DNA from: Bacteroidaceae bacterium
GTDB lineage: Bacteria; Bacteroidota; Bacteroidia; Bacteroidales; Bacteroidaceae
Length of the DNA: 64,000 bases
Assembly: GCA_016286165.1 (NCBI GenBank)
Contig: JAEESE010000017.1
Location: 16,325 to 80,324, forward strand
Direction of reading: 5' to 3'
How positions within the stretch are numbered: position 1 is the stretch's first letter; every line of letters begins with the position of its first letter. The notes beneath the pieces are model-generated. The model was not told the DNA's origin, did no database searches, and saw nothing but the letters and a program-made list of their open reading frames with translations. Made by a program: the position numbers and the translations under genes. Shown one piece after another: positions 42,800-52,302 of the stretch.

Positions 42800-45631
42800 T
42801 TACTCTGCTTGCGGCTCCATGACGACGCGGACGCGGTTGCCATCAGCCTTTATAGTGACAGCCATCTGGCGAACGTTCTCGGCTGTGATGCCTTGGATTA
42901 CCTGCTCGTAGTTCTCGGCGGGGTCGTAGTTGCGACGTACTATGCTGGCAATGCGATTCATCCAGAAGCCGTTCTCACGCTGATTCTGAGCAAAAGTCTT
43001 AAGCAAATATTCCTTTGCCTTGGTAAGGCTTTCCTGACTTACGCCGTTCTCGCAGACATCGTCGAACACATCCTGCACAATCTGCAGACAGGTGTCGGTC
43101 ATCTCGGGCTTCAAGGGGAAGGCCGTCTGCAGCACGTAACGTGGGCGGTCATCGCTGCCACGAGTTACCACGCCTTGGGCGCTGGTGGAATATGCTGCAC
43201 CGAGTTCCTCGCGAATCTTCTTGAGGTAGATTTCGGAGACGCAGTTGCCGAGGATTGTCATGAGGGCGGTATTGCGCACTGTCATTTCGGTGTCGCCCGT
43301 CCAAGCACATACGATAAAGCTCTGGGGTGTCTCCATCTTCTTCTGGTAGCGGTTGGTGACATCACCGGTAACCATCTTCAGACCTGGGTCAACAGCCTTA
43401 TCCTTACGCTTCACCTTGGGCAGCGTAGCCAGATACTGAGCCGAGAGCTCGCGGATCTGAGCCTCATCGATATTACCAAGGAAGAAGAAGGTGAAGTCGC
43501 TGGCATCGGCAAAACGATCGGCCCACATCTCAAGGATGCGGTCGTAGTTAACCTGGTCAACCTCAGCCTCGGTAATGGGCTTGATGCGTGGGTTATGTCC
43601 GTAGAGCGTAGCCTGGATGGAGTCTTGCAGGCTTGACATAGGATCAAGAGCCTTGTTGCGCAGGTTCTCGCGCAGGCTGTTGAGGTATGAAGCTACAGCG
43701 TCCTCATCCTTCTCGCGGGGCTGGAATGTCATATAAATGAGTTCGAAGAGCGTCTGGATATCCTTCTTCGAAGAGAAGCCAGCGAAGCTCTCCTCGCGCA
43801 GACTCACGTCGGCACTACTGCTCACGTTCTTACCGGCAAGAGCCTTAGAGAGTTCTGTTGAGGTGAAACCACCAATCTTAGAGTGTCCGGCAACGCCGTC
43901 GAATACCTGCAGGTTAATACGCTCCGAGTCGGGATAACGGCCCATACCGCCCTCACTCCAAGCCATCATGCGAATCTCATCATCCTTGAAATCGGTCTGC
44001 TTCATGATTACCTTAACACCATTGCTGAGTGTTAGAATCTTGGAGTCGCAGGGACCTGCGGCTTCTTTCTTCACCTTGCCGGGCTTGGGCAGGTTAGAGA
44101 TCAGCGGGCCAGTCTTCACATTATCTACCCATGGGGTAAGCTGGCTCTGCTGTGCGGCGTGAATGGCACCGAGGAGCTGCTCCTTAGTGGGGATGGCAAG
44201 ACCTTCCTTCTCAGGATTGAGAGAGAGCACTACGAGGTTAGAGTCTGTGCGGCTAATATACTGCTGGATTGTCTGGCTGAAAGCTTCGGTAGGAATCTGA
44301 GGCAGGATCTGCTTCATGATATTGTACTCGTACTCGATGCCGGGGATAGGATCGTTGTTGAGGAATGAGCTGTAGTACTCGTGAGCATAGCTGATACTGC
44401 GCTGCTTGTCGCGATTGTTGAACGACTGCTCCATGCTTGAGAGGCGGTTCAGCACGGCACGGTCGATCTCACCCTTGGTGAAGCCGAACTGATCCACCCG
44501 GTACACCTCTTCCATTACTGCCTTGACGGCTTCCTCTACGCGGCCTTCCTTTGGCACTACTTCAATGTTGAAGGCACCTGTCACCTTGGACGAGAGCAAG
44601 AATGAGCCATCGTCAACGCTGGCGCCCTGGAAGGGACAGTCGGCCTTGAGCGAGAGTTCGTTCAGGCGTTGGTTGATGACTCCGGCAGCAGTCGAAACCA
44701 TAGTCTCGGCCATGTAGATAGGCAGAGTGTTACGCACGCTGTCGGGGATGGCAGGGTGCTTCATGGAAATCATCACTACCTGCGATGTCACTTCAGGATC
44801 GGAATCAGCAACGACTACAGCCTCGGCATTGTCGGGCACAGCGTAGAACTCACGCTTGGCCACCGGCTGCTGCACTTTGATAGGACCGAAGAGGTTCTTG
44901 ATCTTGCCTTCAACCTGATCTACATCGATGTCGCCCACGACAATAATACCCTGAAGGTCGGGACGATACCACTTATGATAGTAAGCGCGCAGCGTGTCAT
45001 ACGGGCACTCGTCAACCACTTCCATCAAACCGATGGGGAAGCGACGACCGTGACGGCCGTTGGACATCAGCTCTTCAAGGTGCTTGACCAAGATGCGTGT
45101 GAAGCCGGTGTTGCGCATACGCCATTCACCATGGATGACACCGCGTTCTTTGTCAATCTCCTTACCATCGAGCGTCAGATCATGACTCCAGTCGTGAAGG
45201 ATAAGCAAGCAAGAGTCGATAGCTCCCTCGCGCGCGGGTACATTATCTATATTATACACAGTTTCCTCGACGCTGGTGTAAGCGTTGAGCTGAGCGCCGA
45301 ACTTCACACCGATGCTTTCAAGATATTCAATCAGCGAGCTGTCGGGGAAGTGGGTTGTGCCATTGAAGCACATATGCTCAAGGAAGTGAGCGAGACCGCG
45401 TTGGCTCTCCTCTTCCTGGATAGAACCAACCTTCTGTGCGATGTAGAAGAAGGCCTGATTCTTTGGCTCTTCATTGTGACGGATGTAATAGGTCAAACCG
45501 TTGTCGAGGTGACCTACGCGCACTTTCTGATCTACAGGAAGCGGCTGCATCAGCTGGCTCATATCCTGGGCCTGAGCTGCAAAAGCGCCCATTGTGAGGG
45601 CTGCCATCAAAAGAATCTTTCGTAGTTTCAT
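42800..45631 (-). CDS. Secreted M16-family zinc peptidase (PqqL/insulinase-like)
   Basis: 943 residues with signal peptide (MKLRKILLMAALTMGAFAAQ). The inverted zinc motif HxxEH is present as HFLEH, with the third ligand Glu in the EETVYNID region. Two M16 half-domains and two M16_C domains follow. Family proteases degrade peptides in the periplasm. It lies 125 bp downstream of the CotH-like gene on the same strand. Confidence 0.95.
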   Translation of the reverse strand: MKLRKILLMAALTMGAFAAQAQDMSQLMQPLPVDQKVRVGHLDNGLTYYIRHNEEPKNQAFFYIAQKVGSIQEEESQRGLAHFLEHMCFNGTTHFPDSSLIEYLESIGVKFGAQLNAYTSVEETVYNIDNVPAREGAIDSCLLILHDWSHDLTLDGKEIDKERGVIHGEWRMRNTGFTRILVKHLEELMSNGRHGRRFPIGLMEVVDECPYDTLRAYYHKWYRPDLQGIIVVGDIDVDQVEGKIKNLFGPIKVQQPVAKREFYAVPDNAEAVVVADSDPEVTSQVVMISMKHPAIPDSVRNTLPIYMAETMVSTAAGVINQRLNELSLKADCPFQGASVDDGSFLLSSKVTGAFNIEVVPKEGRVEEAVKAVMEEVYRVDQFGFTKGEIDRAVLNRLSSMEQSFNNRDKQRSISYAHEYYSSFLNNDPIPGIEYEYNIMKQILPQIPTEAFSQTIQQYISRTDSNLVVLSLNPEKEGLAIPTKEQLLGAIHAAQQSQLTPWVDNVKTGPLISNLPKPGKVKKEAAGPCDSKILTLSNGVKVIMKQTDFKDDEIRMMAWSEGGMGRYPDSERINLQVFDGVAGHSKIGGFTSTELSKALAGKNVSSSADVSLREESFAGFSSKKDIQTLFELIYMTFQPREKDEDAVASYLNSLRENLRNKALDPMSSLQDSIQATLYGHNPRIKPITEAEVDQVNYDRILEMWADRFADASDFTFFFLGNIDEAQIRELSAQYLATLPKVKRKDKAVDPGLKMVTGDVTNRYQKKMETPQSFIVCAWTGDTEMTVRNTALMTILGNCVSEIYLKKIREELGAAYSTSAQGVVTRGSDDRPRYVLQTAFPLKPEMTDTCLQIVQDVFDDVCENGVSQESLTKAKEYLLKTFAQNQRENGFWMNRIASIVRRNYDPAENYEQVIQGITAENVRQMAVTIKADGNRVRVVMEPQAE

Positions 45632-45710
45632 AATAAATGATTTTTATGTATAAACAAGTCTTGTTTGCTATTTATGTCATTATGCTCGGTTGGTGACCCT
45701 GCTTTAATCC

Positions 45711-45755
45711 CTAATCTTTAATCCCTAATCCAGAATCTTTAATCCTTAATCCATT
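45711..45755 (-). repeat. GATTARR array between the CotH-like and M16 genes
   Basis: On the sense strand GATTAAG, GATTAAA, GATTCTG, GATTAGG, GATTAAA, GATTAGG, GATTAAA follow each other. Confidence 0.85.
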
Positions 45756-45756
45756 A

Positions 45757-47664
45757 TCACCACCACCATCCTCCGCCGGAGTTGCTAATAGTGAAGTTTA
45801 CGCGAATGTTTACCTTGCGCAACTCACTGCCTACGCTACATTGATATTGCATCGTCACGGTGTGAGCGCTGTGGCTGCACTGTTCTTTGTAGAGGCCGCA
45901 GTCCCAATTGAACAAGTCATTGAATACCTCGATATACACATGGCCTTGAGCATACTGACCGGGATTGCCATTAGCATCGAACCATCCGCCATATACACCA
46001 TTGGTACGGTTTGCACCTTCGCTGCCGTCGGTCATCAAGGGCACTATCTTCACAAAGCCCTTATTGAAAGTGCTTTCGTCCACTTCGAGAAGTTGGAACA
46101 ATTGGTTTCGGTCAATCTCCACCTGGCTGCCCTGCGAATAGCCTAAGCGCCATTCCATGGAGGTGTTCACATCGATTGTTCCGCACAGGCGTTCGTTGTC
46201 GATAGGTACTACAGGTTGCGGCTCAGGTATATTCTCTATGAGGTTTCCAATGTAAGAGGCGCGGTTGTCGAGCCACGTCTTCATCTTCGCGAGCTCTGTT
46301 TCGAAACTCTTGCCGTTGACGGGCCAGCGGCGCGATTCACGTCGCATTGCACCTCGGCGCAAGCCGTTGACATATTTCTCAACCTCGCTCCATGGTCGCG
46401 ACACTATGCTGTCGGCATATTGCCGCCATGTCTGTTTGTACAACTGCACGAATTCAGGCGTTCCAAAGAGGTCTGTGAAGAAGGCAGGAACATAGCTGTA
46501 GTTGCCATTGCGGCGCACAGGATTAGAGCCCATCACCGTTTCGCGGTAGTTGGCAAAGAAAGTGTGGCCGGTGTACATATTACTCCAATCGAAGTCGAAA
46601 CCGGCATCAAAGTCCCAAAGGGGACCCATCACCCAAGGGCCGTCGCCGTCCTTATGAATAAAGACACTGCGAGGAGCCGACAACTCTACATTGTAGATAA
46701 ACTCCTGAAGCATCACGTAGCGGGCAAACGACTCCATGTCCATCAGCTGCGAAGCCTTAGCATAGTTCTTGTTCTTTATTGCCGTTTCAAGCTCTGCAAA
46801 CACCTCACGGATGCTGTCGCGTCGTTCGTCGGTAAGGTCATCGTCCTCTGGATATTTCACTGTTGCCGGCATGTTATAGCCCTTGGTCCAAAAATTGTCA
46901 GTTGCATCAGGAGCCTCGGCAGGTCCGTCGTCCACGTCGAGCGAGATAAGTATGCCGCGGTCATCGCTGATATTCACACGGTTGCTCCCTTGCTGCACCT
47001 GCTCGGTCAGTTGGTACACTCCAAGATATTCATTGTTTACAAAAAGCTCAACGTAACGGGTGTGGTTGGTATAAGGCATACCCATCATGCGACCGAGTTC
47101 GAAAACGTAAGTGTTCATTACATCTGTGATGTCGCGGTAATTAGCCAGCAGCACCCATGATTTGGCCTTGTCCATGCCCAGCATTTTCTCTTTCTTGTCG
47201 AGCTTTATGCGATAAGGCTTCTTATCGTACCAGTTCCAAGTCGAGTTGCCACGCCCGCGAATGCCGGCATGCACCCAGCGGTTGCTATAGCTGCCGCGAG
47301 CGTTCAGTGATATGTAGCAAGGGATGTAGCTGTCGCGAGTGTCTATGGGACGTGCGCCCTCAGTGAAGACAAACATCTGAAACGTCTGATACTTATCCTT
47401 CACCGAGTCCTCAGGGGCTGTATAGAAGCCCAGGCTGTCGATGATCTCGGTAGCCATTGGCACTACGAAGCCGTCGTTCAGACGTGTCGCCAGCAATGAG
47501 CCGTCGGCCGAGAGCACTCCAAAATCAATGCTGTCGACAAGGATGGGCATCATCCAATGTGTCGACTGGGCCTCGTGATAAATGTTCATCCACTCCTGCG
47601 CAGCAAGGCGTGCTTGGACCGTAATGGCAAGCAGGACGGACAAAAGTAAATGCTTTTTCATCAT
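45757..47664 (-). CDS. Secreted CotH-kinase-family protein
   Basis: 635 residues, signal peptide ending LAAQ. The CotH pattern is clear: IRGRGNSTWNWYDKKPYRIK, then KMLGMDKAKSWVLLANYRD, and GPLWDFDAGFDFDW with the metal-binding Asp residues. CotH proteins phosphorylate proteins in spore coats; Bacteroidota secreted members are of unknown target. The C-terminal ~100 residues are a small beta-domain ending in GGGWWW, which does not match the GKKVvvK-type tail. -7 element TAAATTTG at 47713-47706. Confidence 0.9.
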   Translation of the reverse strand: MMKKHLLLSVLLAITVQARLAAQEWMNIYHEAQSTHWMMPILVDSIDFGVLSADGSLLATRLNDGFVVPMATEIIDSLGFYTAPEDSVKDKYQTFQMFVFTEGARPIDTRDSYIPCYISLNARGSYSNRWVHAGIRGRGNSTWNWYDKKPYRIKLDKKEKMLGMDKAKSWVLLANYRDITDVMNTYVFELGRMMGMPYTNHTRYVELFVNNEYLGVYQLTEQVQQGSNRVNISDDRGILISLDVDDGPAEAPDATDNFWTKGYNMPATVKYPEDDDLTDERRDSIREVFAELETAIKNKNYAKASQLMDMESFARYVMLQEFIYNVELSAPRSVFIHKDGDGPWVMGPLWDFDAGFDFDWSNMYTGHTFFANYRETVMGSNPVRRNGNYSYVPAFFTDLFGTPEFVQLYKQTWRQYADSIVSRPWSEVEKYVNGLRRGAMRRESRRWPVNGKSFETELAKMKTWLDNRASYIGNLIENIPEPQPVVPIDNERLCGTIDVNTSMEWRLGYSQGSQVEIDRNQLFQLLEVDESTFNKGFVKIVPLMTDGSEGANRTNGVYGGWFDANGNPGQYAQGHVYIEVFNDLFNWDCGLYKEQCSHSAHTVTMQYQCSVGSELRKVNIRVNFTISNSGGGWWW

Positions 47665-47705
47665 TTGCGTTTAGACTTAGCTAAAGTCAAAGCCATTTTC
47701 GGTGG

Positions 47706-47713
47706 CAAATTTA
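47706..47713 (-). promoter_or_regulatory. -7 element of the CotH-like gene promoter
   Basis: TAAATTTG on the minus strand, 41 bp before the start codon. Confidence 0.55.
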
Positions 47714-47836
47714 CACTCTTTTCTGCAAACAGCACTTCTTTTTTCAAAAAAAATGATTATGAGCCAACTATAATACTGAAAAACGTGGTTACCGATGCAA
47801 ACTAATGTAATAAGGTATGACGCCAAAGAACATAAC

Positions 47837-47869
47837 AACAAAAAGGAGATGCCTTTCGGCACCTCCTTT
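47837..47869 (-). terminator. pckA terminator
   Basis: Minus strand AAAGGAGGTGCC / GGCATCTCCTTT stem (47842-47869) with TTTTTGTTG following. Confidence 0.85.
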
Positions 47870-48002
47870 CCTGTGATTAAATAGTTGGTTAACGTGTTCG
47901 TGATGACGTGAAGTCGTTATGTCGTTATGTCGTGATAACGTAATAACGTAATAACGCCTCAACTGTCAACTGTCAACTATCAACTTGTCAACTTGTCAAC
48001 TA

Positions 48003-49625
48003 TTACAGTTGGGGACCAGCTGCAACGAGAGCCTTACCGGCTTCGTTGGTGGTGTACTTGCCGAAGTTCTTGATGAAACGAGCGGCAAGGTCCTTAGCCT
48101 TCTCCTCCCAAATGCTGGCCTCGGCGTATGTGTCACGAGGATCGAGGATGGCGGGATTCACGTTGGGCAGTTCTGTGGGCACCTCGAAGTCGAAGAAAGG
48201 AATCTTCTTGGTGGGCGCCTTCAGGATGCTGCCGTCGAGGATAGCGTCGATGATACCGCGTGTGTCGGGGATAGAGATACGCTTGCCTGTGCCGTTCCAG
48301 CCAGTGTTGACCAGATAAGCCTTGGCACCGCTCTTCTCCATCTTCTTCACGAGCTCCTCGGCATACTTCGTGGGATGCAGCTCCAGGAATGCCTGGCCGA
48401 AGCAAGCGCTGAAAGTAGGAGTAGGCTCGGTGATGCCGCGCTCTGTGCCGGCGAGCTTAGCGGTGAAGCCGCTGAGGAAGTAGTACTTTGTCTGCTCGGG
48501 GGTGAGGATGCTCACGGGAGGCAGCACGCCGAAAGCGTCGGCGCTGAGGAAGATGACATTCTTGGCATCGGGACCGGCGCTCTTGCCGTTGACCTTCTTC
48601 ACAATCTTCTCGATGTGCTCGATAGGATAGCTCACGCGGGTGTTCTCGGTCACGCTCTTGTCGGCGAAGTCAATCTTGCCGTCCTTGTCCACGGTGACGT
48701 TCTCAAGAAGAGCGTCGCGCTTGATGGCGCCGTAGATGTCGGGCTCGTTCTCCTTGCTCAGGTTGATAACCTTAGCATAGCAGCCGCCTTCGAGGTTGAA
48801 CACGCCCTCGTCGTCCCATCCGTGCTCGTCGTCGCCGATGAGCAGACGCTTCGGGTCGGTGGAAAGGGTGGTCTTACCTGTGCCGGAGAGGCCGAAGAAG
48901 ATAGCGGTGTTCTTGCCTTCCATGTCGGTGTTGGCCGAGCAGTGCATGCTGGCGATACCCTGGAGGGGCAGGTAGTAGTTCTGCATGGAGAACATACCCT
49001 TCTTCATCTCGCCGCCGTACCATGTGTTGATGATCACCTGCTCGCGGCTGGTGGTGTTGAAGGCTACGCAAGTCTCGCTGTTCAGGCCGAGCTCCTGGTA
49101 GTTCTCTACCTTAGCCTTGGAGGCGTTGTAGATGACGAAGTTGGGCTCGAACTTCTCCAGTTCCTCTTCTGTGGGCTGGATGAACATGTTCTTGATGAAG
49201 TGAGCCTGCCAAGCGACCTCGAGGATGAAGCGCACGGCAAGGTGGGTAGCTTCATTGGCACCGCAGAAAGCGTCAACAACATAGAGCTTCTTGCCGGAGA
49301 GCTCCTTCACGGCGATGTCCTTAACCTTAGCCCATACCTCTTCGCTCATGGGGTGGTTATCGTTCTTGTAACCCTCAGTGGTCCACCACACTTTGTCGTG
49401 GCTCTGAGCGTCATCGACGATGTACTTGTCCTTAGGTGAACGGCCGGTGAAGATACCTGTCATCACATTCACAGCACCGAGTTCGGTCTCCTGACCAACC
49501 TCGAAGCCTTCAAGACCTTCCTTAGTCTCCTCTGCAAAGAGGAATTCATACGAGGGGTTGTGGGCAATCACGGTAGAACCTTTGATGCCATACTTCTCTA
49601 AAACTGAAGCATCGAATTTTGCCAT
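48003..49625 (-). CDS. pckA: Phosphoenolpyruvate carboxykinase (ATP)
   Basis: 540 residues. P-loop [11 protein letters not shown], the metal/ATP block [13 protein letters not shown], and [14 protein letters not shown] are present. It interconverts oxaloacetate and PEP. In fermentative Bacteroidota it often runs in the CO2-fixing direction toward succinate. Single gene; -7 element TAATTTTG at 49687-49680. Confidence 0.98.
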   Translation of the reverse strand: MAKFDASVLEKYGIKGSTVIAHNPSYEFLFAEETKEGLEGFEVGQETELGAVNVMTGIFTGRSPKDKYIVDDAQSHDKVWWTTEGYKNDNHPMSEEVWAKVKDIAVKELSGKKLYVVDAFCGANEATHLAVRFILEVAWQAHFIKNMFIQPTEEELEKFEPNFVIYNASKAKVENYQELGLNSETCVAFNTTSREQVIINTWYGGEMKKGMFSMQNYYLPLQGIASMHCSANTDMEGKNTAIFFGLSGTGKTTLSTDPKRLLIGDDEHGWDDEGVFNLEGGCYAKVINLSKENEPDIYGAIKRDALLENVTVDKDGKIDFADKSVTENTRVSYPIEHIEKIVKKVNGKSAGPDAKNVIFLSADAFGVLPPVSILTPEQTKYYFLSGFTAKLAGTERGITEPTPTFSACFGQAFLELHPTKYAEELVKKMEKSGAKAYLVNTGWNGTGKRISIPDTRGIIDAILDGSILKAPTKKIPFFDFEVPTELPNVNPAILDPRDTYAEASIWEEKAKDLAARFIKNFGKYTTNEAGKALVAAGPQL

Positions 49626-49679
49626 TTCTTTAAAGTATTTTTATTGGTTAAAACTGAATATACTGCCTTAAAAGCGGCA

Positions 49680-49687
49680 CAAAATTA
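49680..49687 (-). promoter_or_regulatory. -7 element of the pckA promoter
   Basis: TAATTTTG on the minus strand, 54 bp before the start. Confidence 0.6.
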
Positions 49688-49778
49688 GTGATTTCCCACG
49701 ACGTAACGAAGAGAAATGACTAAAAAAATTATGTTGAAGTCAAACTTTTAATTTTCAATCACACTTTTGTAACGTTTG

Positions 49779-49810
49779 TTTGGCAAATCTTAAAAGAGTT
49801 TGTACCTTTG
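49779..49810 (+). promoter_or_regulatory. sufC promoter
   Basis: TTTG (49779-49782), 20-nt spacer, TACCTTTG (49803-49810): exact consensus, 27 bp before the ATG at 49838. This excludes the in-frame TTG at 49808 as the start. Confidence 0.85.
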
Positions 49811-49837
49811 CGGCTGCAATCAGACACTACAAAAAGA

Positions 49838-50578
49838 ATGTTAGAAATACGCAACTTGCACGCCACCATTGGCGGCAAAGAAATACTCAAGGGCATTGAC
49901 CTCACCATAGGAGAAGGCGAGGTGCACGCCCTCATGGGACAGAACGGGGCTGGCAAATCGACGCTCTCATACGTCCTTGCCGGGCACCCGGCTTACGAGG
50001 TGACCGAGGGTAGCATCACCTTCCGCGGCAAAGACCTTCTCGCCCTCTCGCCCGACGAGCGCTCGCACGAAGGTCTCTTCCTCTCGTTCCAGCAGCCGGT
50101 GGAAATCCCCGGTGTGCCTATGGCCAAGTTCATGCAGACGGCTCTCAATGCCAAACGCAAGTACGAGGGGTTGGAACCGCTCAACGCTGCCGACTTCCTC
50201 AAGCTGATGCGCGAGCGGCGTAAGGTTGTGGAACTTGACAGCAAGCTCACCTCACGCAGCGTCAACGAAGGCTTCAGCGGCGGTGAGAAGAAGCGCAACG
50301 AGATTTTCCAGATGGCCATGCTCGAGCCGCGCCTTGCCATTCTCGACGAGACCGACTCCGGCCTCGACGTTGATGCCCTGCGCATTGTGGCTGAAGGGTT
50401 CAACCGTCTGCGCAAGCCCGAAACGTCAGCCATAGTCATTACCCACTACCAACGCCTGCTCGACTACCTTAAGCCAGACTTCGTTCACGTGCTTATCAAC
50501 GGCCGAATTGTCAAAAGCGGAGGCCCGGAACTGGCCGCCGACATCGAATCACACGGCTTCGACCAATTCCTACAATGA
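49838..50578 (+). CDS. sufC: Fe-S cluster assembly ATPase SufC
   Basis: 246 residues. ABC ATPase with Walker A GQNGAGKSTLS, signature FSGGEKKRNEI and Walker B LAILDETDSG. Drives SufBCD scaffold motion in Fe-S cluster assembly. Its own promoter is directly in front and sufB is not adjacent, which is unusual. Overlaps sufD by 4 bp. Confidence 0.97.
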   Translation: MLEIRNLHATIGGKEILKGIDLTIGEGEVHALMGQNGAGKSTLSYVLAGHPAYEVTEGSITFRGKDLLALSPDERSHEGLFLSFQQPVEIPGVPMAKFMQTALNAKRKYEGLEPLNAADFLKLMRERRKVVELDSKLTSRSVNEGFSGGEKKRNEIFQMAMLEPRLAILDETDSGLDVDALRIVAEGFNRLRKPETSAIVITHYQRLLDYLKPDFVHVLINGRIVKSGGPELAADIESHGFDQFLQ

Positions 50579-51759
50579 ACGCTGCCACACAATATATAGA
50601 GCTTTTCGAGGCCGAACGCCAGCGCATCGACAGTCATGCCCCAGCGCCCCTCAACGACCGCCGCCCCTTTGCTGCGGAGGCTTTCCGCCGCCTCGGCTTC
50701 CCGTCGCGCAAGGTGGAGCGCTATAAATATACTGATGTGTCCGAAGCCTTCGCGCCCAACTATGGTCTCAAGCTCGACGCAGAACCTTTGCAAGCCGACG
50801 AGCAACTGCTACGCAAGTACTACGGCACTCTTGCCAACGTCGAGGCCGACGGCATTACGGCTCTCAACACCATGCTCGTGCAGGACGTCGTGGTCATCCA
50901 TATTCCTGCAAACACCACCAAGGAACTCCCTATTCAACTCACTAATACCCTGCGCTCATCGGTACCGCTCATGCAGAACCGACGGCTGCTTATCATAGCT
51001 GAAGAGGGCGCGCAAGCGCAGGTGATACTAAACGACCATGCCGAGGCAGGACAGGACTTCCTTACTACTCAGGTCACAGAGCTCTTCGTGGGCGAAGGCG
51101 CAAACGTTGAGTTCTACGATATAGAAGACACGCACGAGCGCTGCCACCGTTTCCATCAGGTGTTTGCTCAGGTGCAGGCCGGAGGGCGTTTCACTCATGC
51201 CACGTTCACATTGGCAGGCGGACTCAGCCGCAACCAAACGGATGTCTGCCTCGTAGGTCCTCAGGCTCAGGCCACGCTCTTGGGCAGCGCCATTACCAAC
51301 CTGAACCAACATGTCGACAACAACACGCTCATCGACCACCGCGCCCCTGAAGGTGTGAGCCGTGAGCTGTATAAGTATGTCATCGACCAGCAGTCGACGG
51401 GAGCTTTCGCTGGGCGCGTTCTTGTGCGCGAGGAAGCAAAAAAGACCGATTCCATCGAACGAAACGCCAATCTCGTTTGCACAGACGAGGCCCGTATGTG
51501 GACGCAGCCGATGCTCGAGATCTACGCCGACGACGTCCAGTGCAGCCACGGCAGCACCGTAGGACAAATCAACGACGAGGCACTTTTCTATATGCGTCAG
51601 CGAGGCGTGAGCGATGCCGAGGCACGCATGCTCCTCAAGCAAGCCTTCGCCAGTGAGGTGCTGGCCGCTGTGCCCCTCGAACCTCTGCGTCTGCGCCTGG
51701 CAGCCCTTATCGAAAAACGTTTTCGCAACTGCGAGGATTGCAAGTTGTGCAAGAAATAG
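50575..51759 (+). CDS. sufD: Fe-S cluster assembly protein SufD
   Basis: 394 residues. The right-handed beta-helix core with TLAGGLSRNQTDVCLVGPQA, NTLIDHRAPEGVS, QSTGAFAGRVLVREEAKKTD and CSHGSTVGQINDEALFYMRQ is typical of SufD. Forms SufBC2D. Translationally coupled to sufC. The C-terminus is Cys-rich (CEDCKLCKK). Confidence 0.96.
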   Translation: MNAATQYIELFEAERQRIDSHAPAPLNDRRPFAAEAFRRLGFPSRKVERYKYTDVSEAFAPNYGLKLDAEPLQADEQLLRKYYGTLANVEADGITALNTMLVQDVVVIHIPANTTKELPIQLTNTLRSSVPLMQNRRLLIIAEEGAQAQVILNDHAEAGQDFLTTQVTELFVGEGANVEFYDIEDTHERCHRFHQVFAQVQAGGRFTHATFTLAGGLSRNQTDVCLVGPQAQATLLGSAITNLNQHVDNNTLIDHRAPEGVSRELYKYVIDQQSTGAFAGRVLVREEAKKTDSIERNANLVCTDEARMWTQPMLEIYADDVQCSHGSTVGQINDEALFYMRQRGVSDAEARMLLKQAFASEVLAAVPLEPLRLRLAALIEKRFRNCEDCKLCKK

Positions 51760-51764
51760 GAAGT

Positions 51765-51800
51765 TAAGGTAGTTAAAGGAGTTAAAGAAGTTAAAGACGA
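51765..51800 (+). repeat. Nonamer array between sufD and ybeY
   Basis: GGTAGTTAAA, GGAGTTAAA, GAAGTTAAA type units in the sense direction of both genes. Confidence 0.75.
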
Positions 51801-51822
51801 ATGTAAAGGCAGGAAACTCATT

Positions 51823-52242
51823 ATGATAACCTTTCAAACTATAAACGTAGAGTTGCCGGACATCGACCAGGAGCTTATCCGCCGATGGGTAACGGCTGTG
51901 GCTGCCTCATATCACCGCACGACAGGTGATGTGGCTTACGTTTTCGTCGACGACGAAGAGATTCTGCGCGTGAACCGTCAGTTCCTCGGCCACGACTACT
52001 ATACCGATATAATAACCTTCGACAGCGGTTCGCCAACACACGTCGCCGGCGACCTCATCATAAGCCTCGACACCGTGCACTCCAACGCTGAGATGCTCGG
52101 AAAGCCATACCGGCAGGAGCTGCACCGCGTAATCATCCACGGCATCCTTCACCTCTGCGGCATCAACGACAAAGGTCCAGGCGAGCGCGAGATCATGGAG
52201 GCGGCCGAAGACAAAGCGCTTGGAATGTTATTGGAGGATTAA
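51823..52242 (+). CDS. ybeY: Endoribonuclease YbeY
   Basis: 139 residues. Zinc site HGILHLCGINDKGPGE carries the family H-G-x-x-H-L-x-G-x-x-D pattern; here the last ligand position is taken by the GPGE region. Acts in 16S rRNA 3' end maturation and quality control. Confidence 0.95.
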   Translation: MITFQTINVELPDIDQELIRRWVTAVAASYHRTTGDVAYVFVDDEEILRVNRQFLGHDYYTDIITFDSGSPTHVAGDLIISLDTVHSNAEMLGKPYRQELHRVIIHGILHLCGINDKGPGEREIMEAAEDKALGMLLED

Positions 52243-52278
52243 AGATTAGGGATTAAAAGATTAAAGATTACGGATTAA
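52240..52278 (+). repeat. GATTARR array between ybeY and the TlpA-like gene
   Basis: GATTAAA, GATTAGG, GATTAAAA, GATTAAA, GATTACG, GATTAA in the sense orientation. Confidence 0.85.
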
Positions 52279-52302
52279 TAACTACTTATTTTTTAAACAA
52301 TT

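Larger units (their letters stand above)
47665..48002. other. Gene-free spacer with simple-repeat arrays
   Basis: 338 bp. It has the CotH-like -7 element (47706-47713), the pckA terminator (47837-47869) and two adjacent arrays: GTTATGTC/GTAATAAC octamers (47920-47957) and TCAACTG/TCAACTT heptamers (47959-48001). Confidence 0.75.

Noticed and set aside
44669..45625. 318-codon ORF on the + strand
   Set aside because: Antisense to the M16 peptidase gene.
46216..47160. 314-codon ORF on the + strand
   Set aside because: Antisense to the CotH-like gene, with no recognisable features.
47985..49439. 484-codon ORF on the + strand
   Set aside because: It is the antisense shadow of pckA, whose motifs and length are complete.
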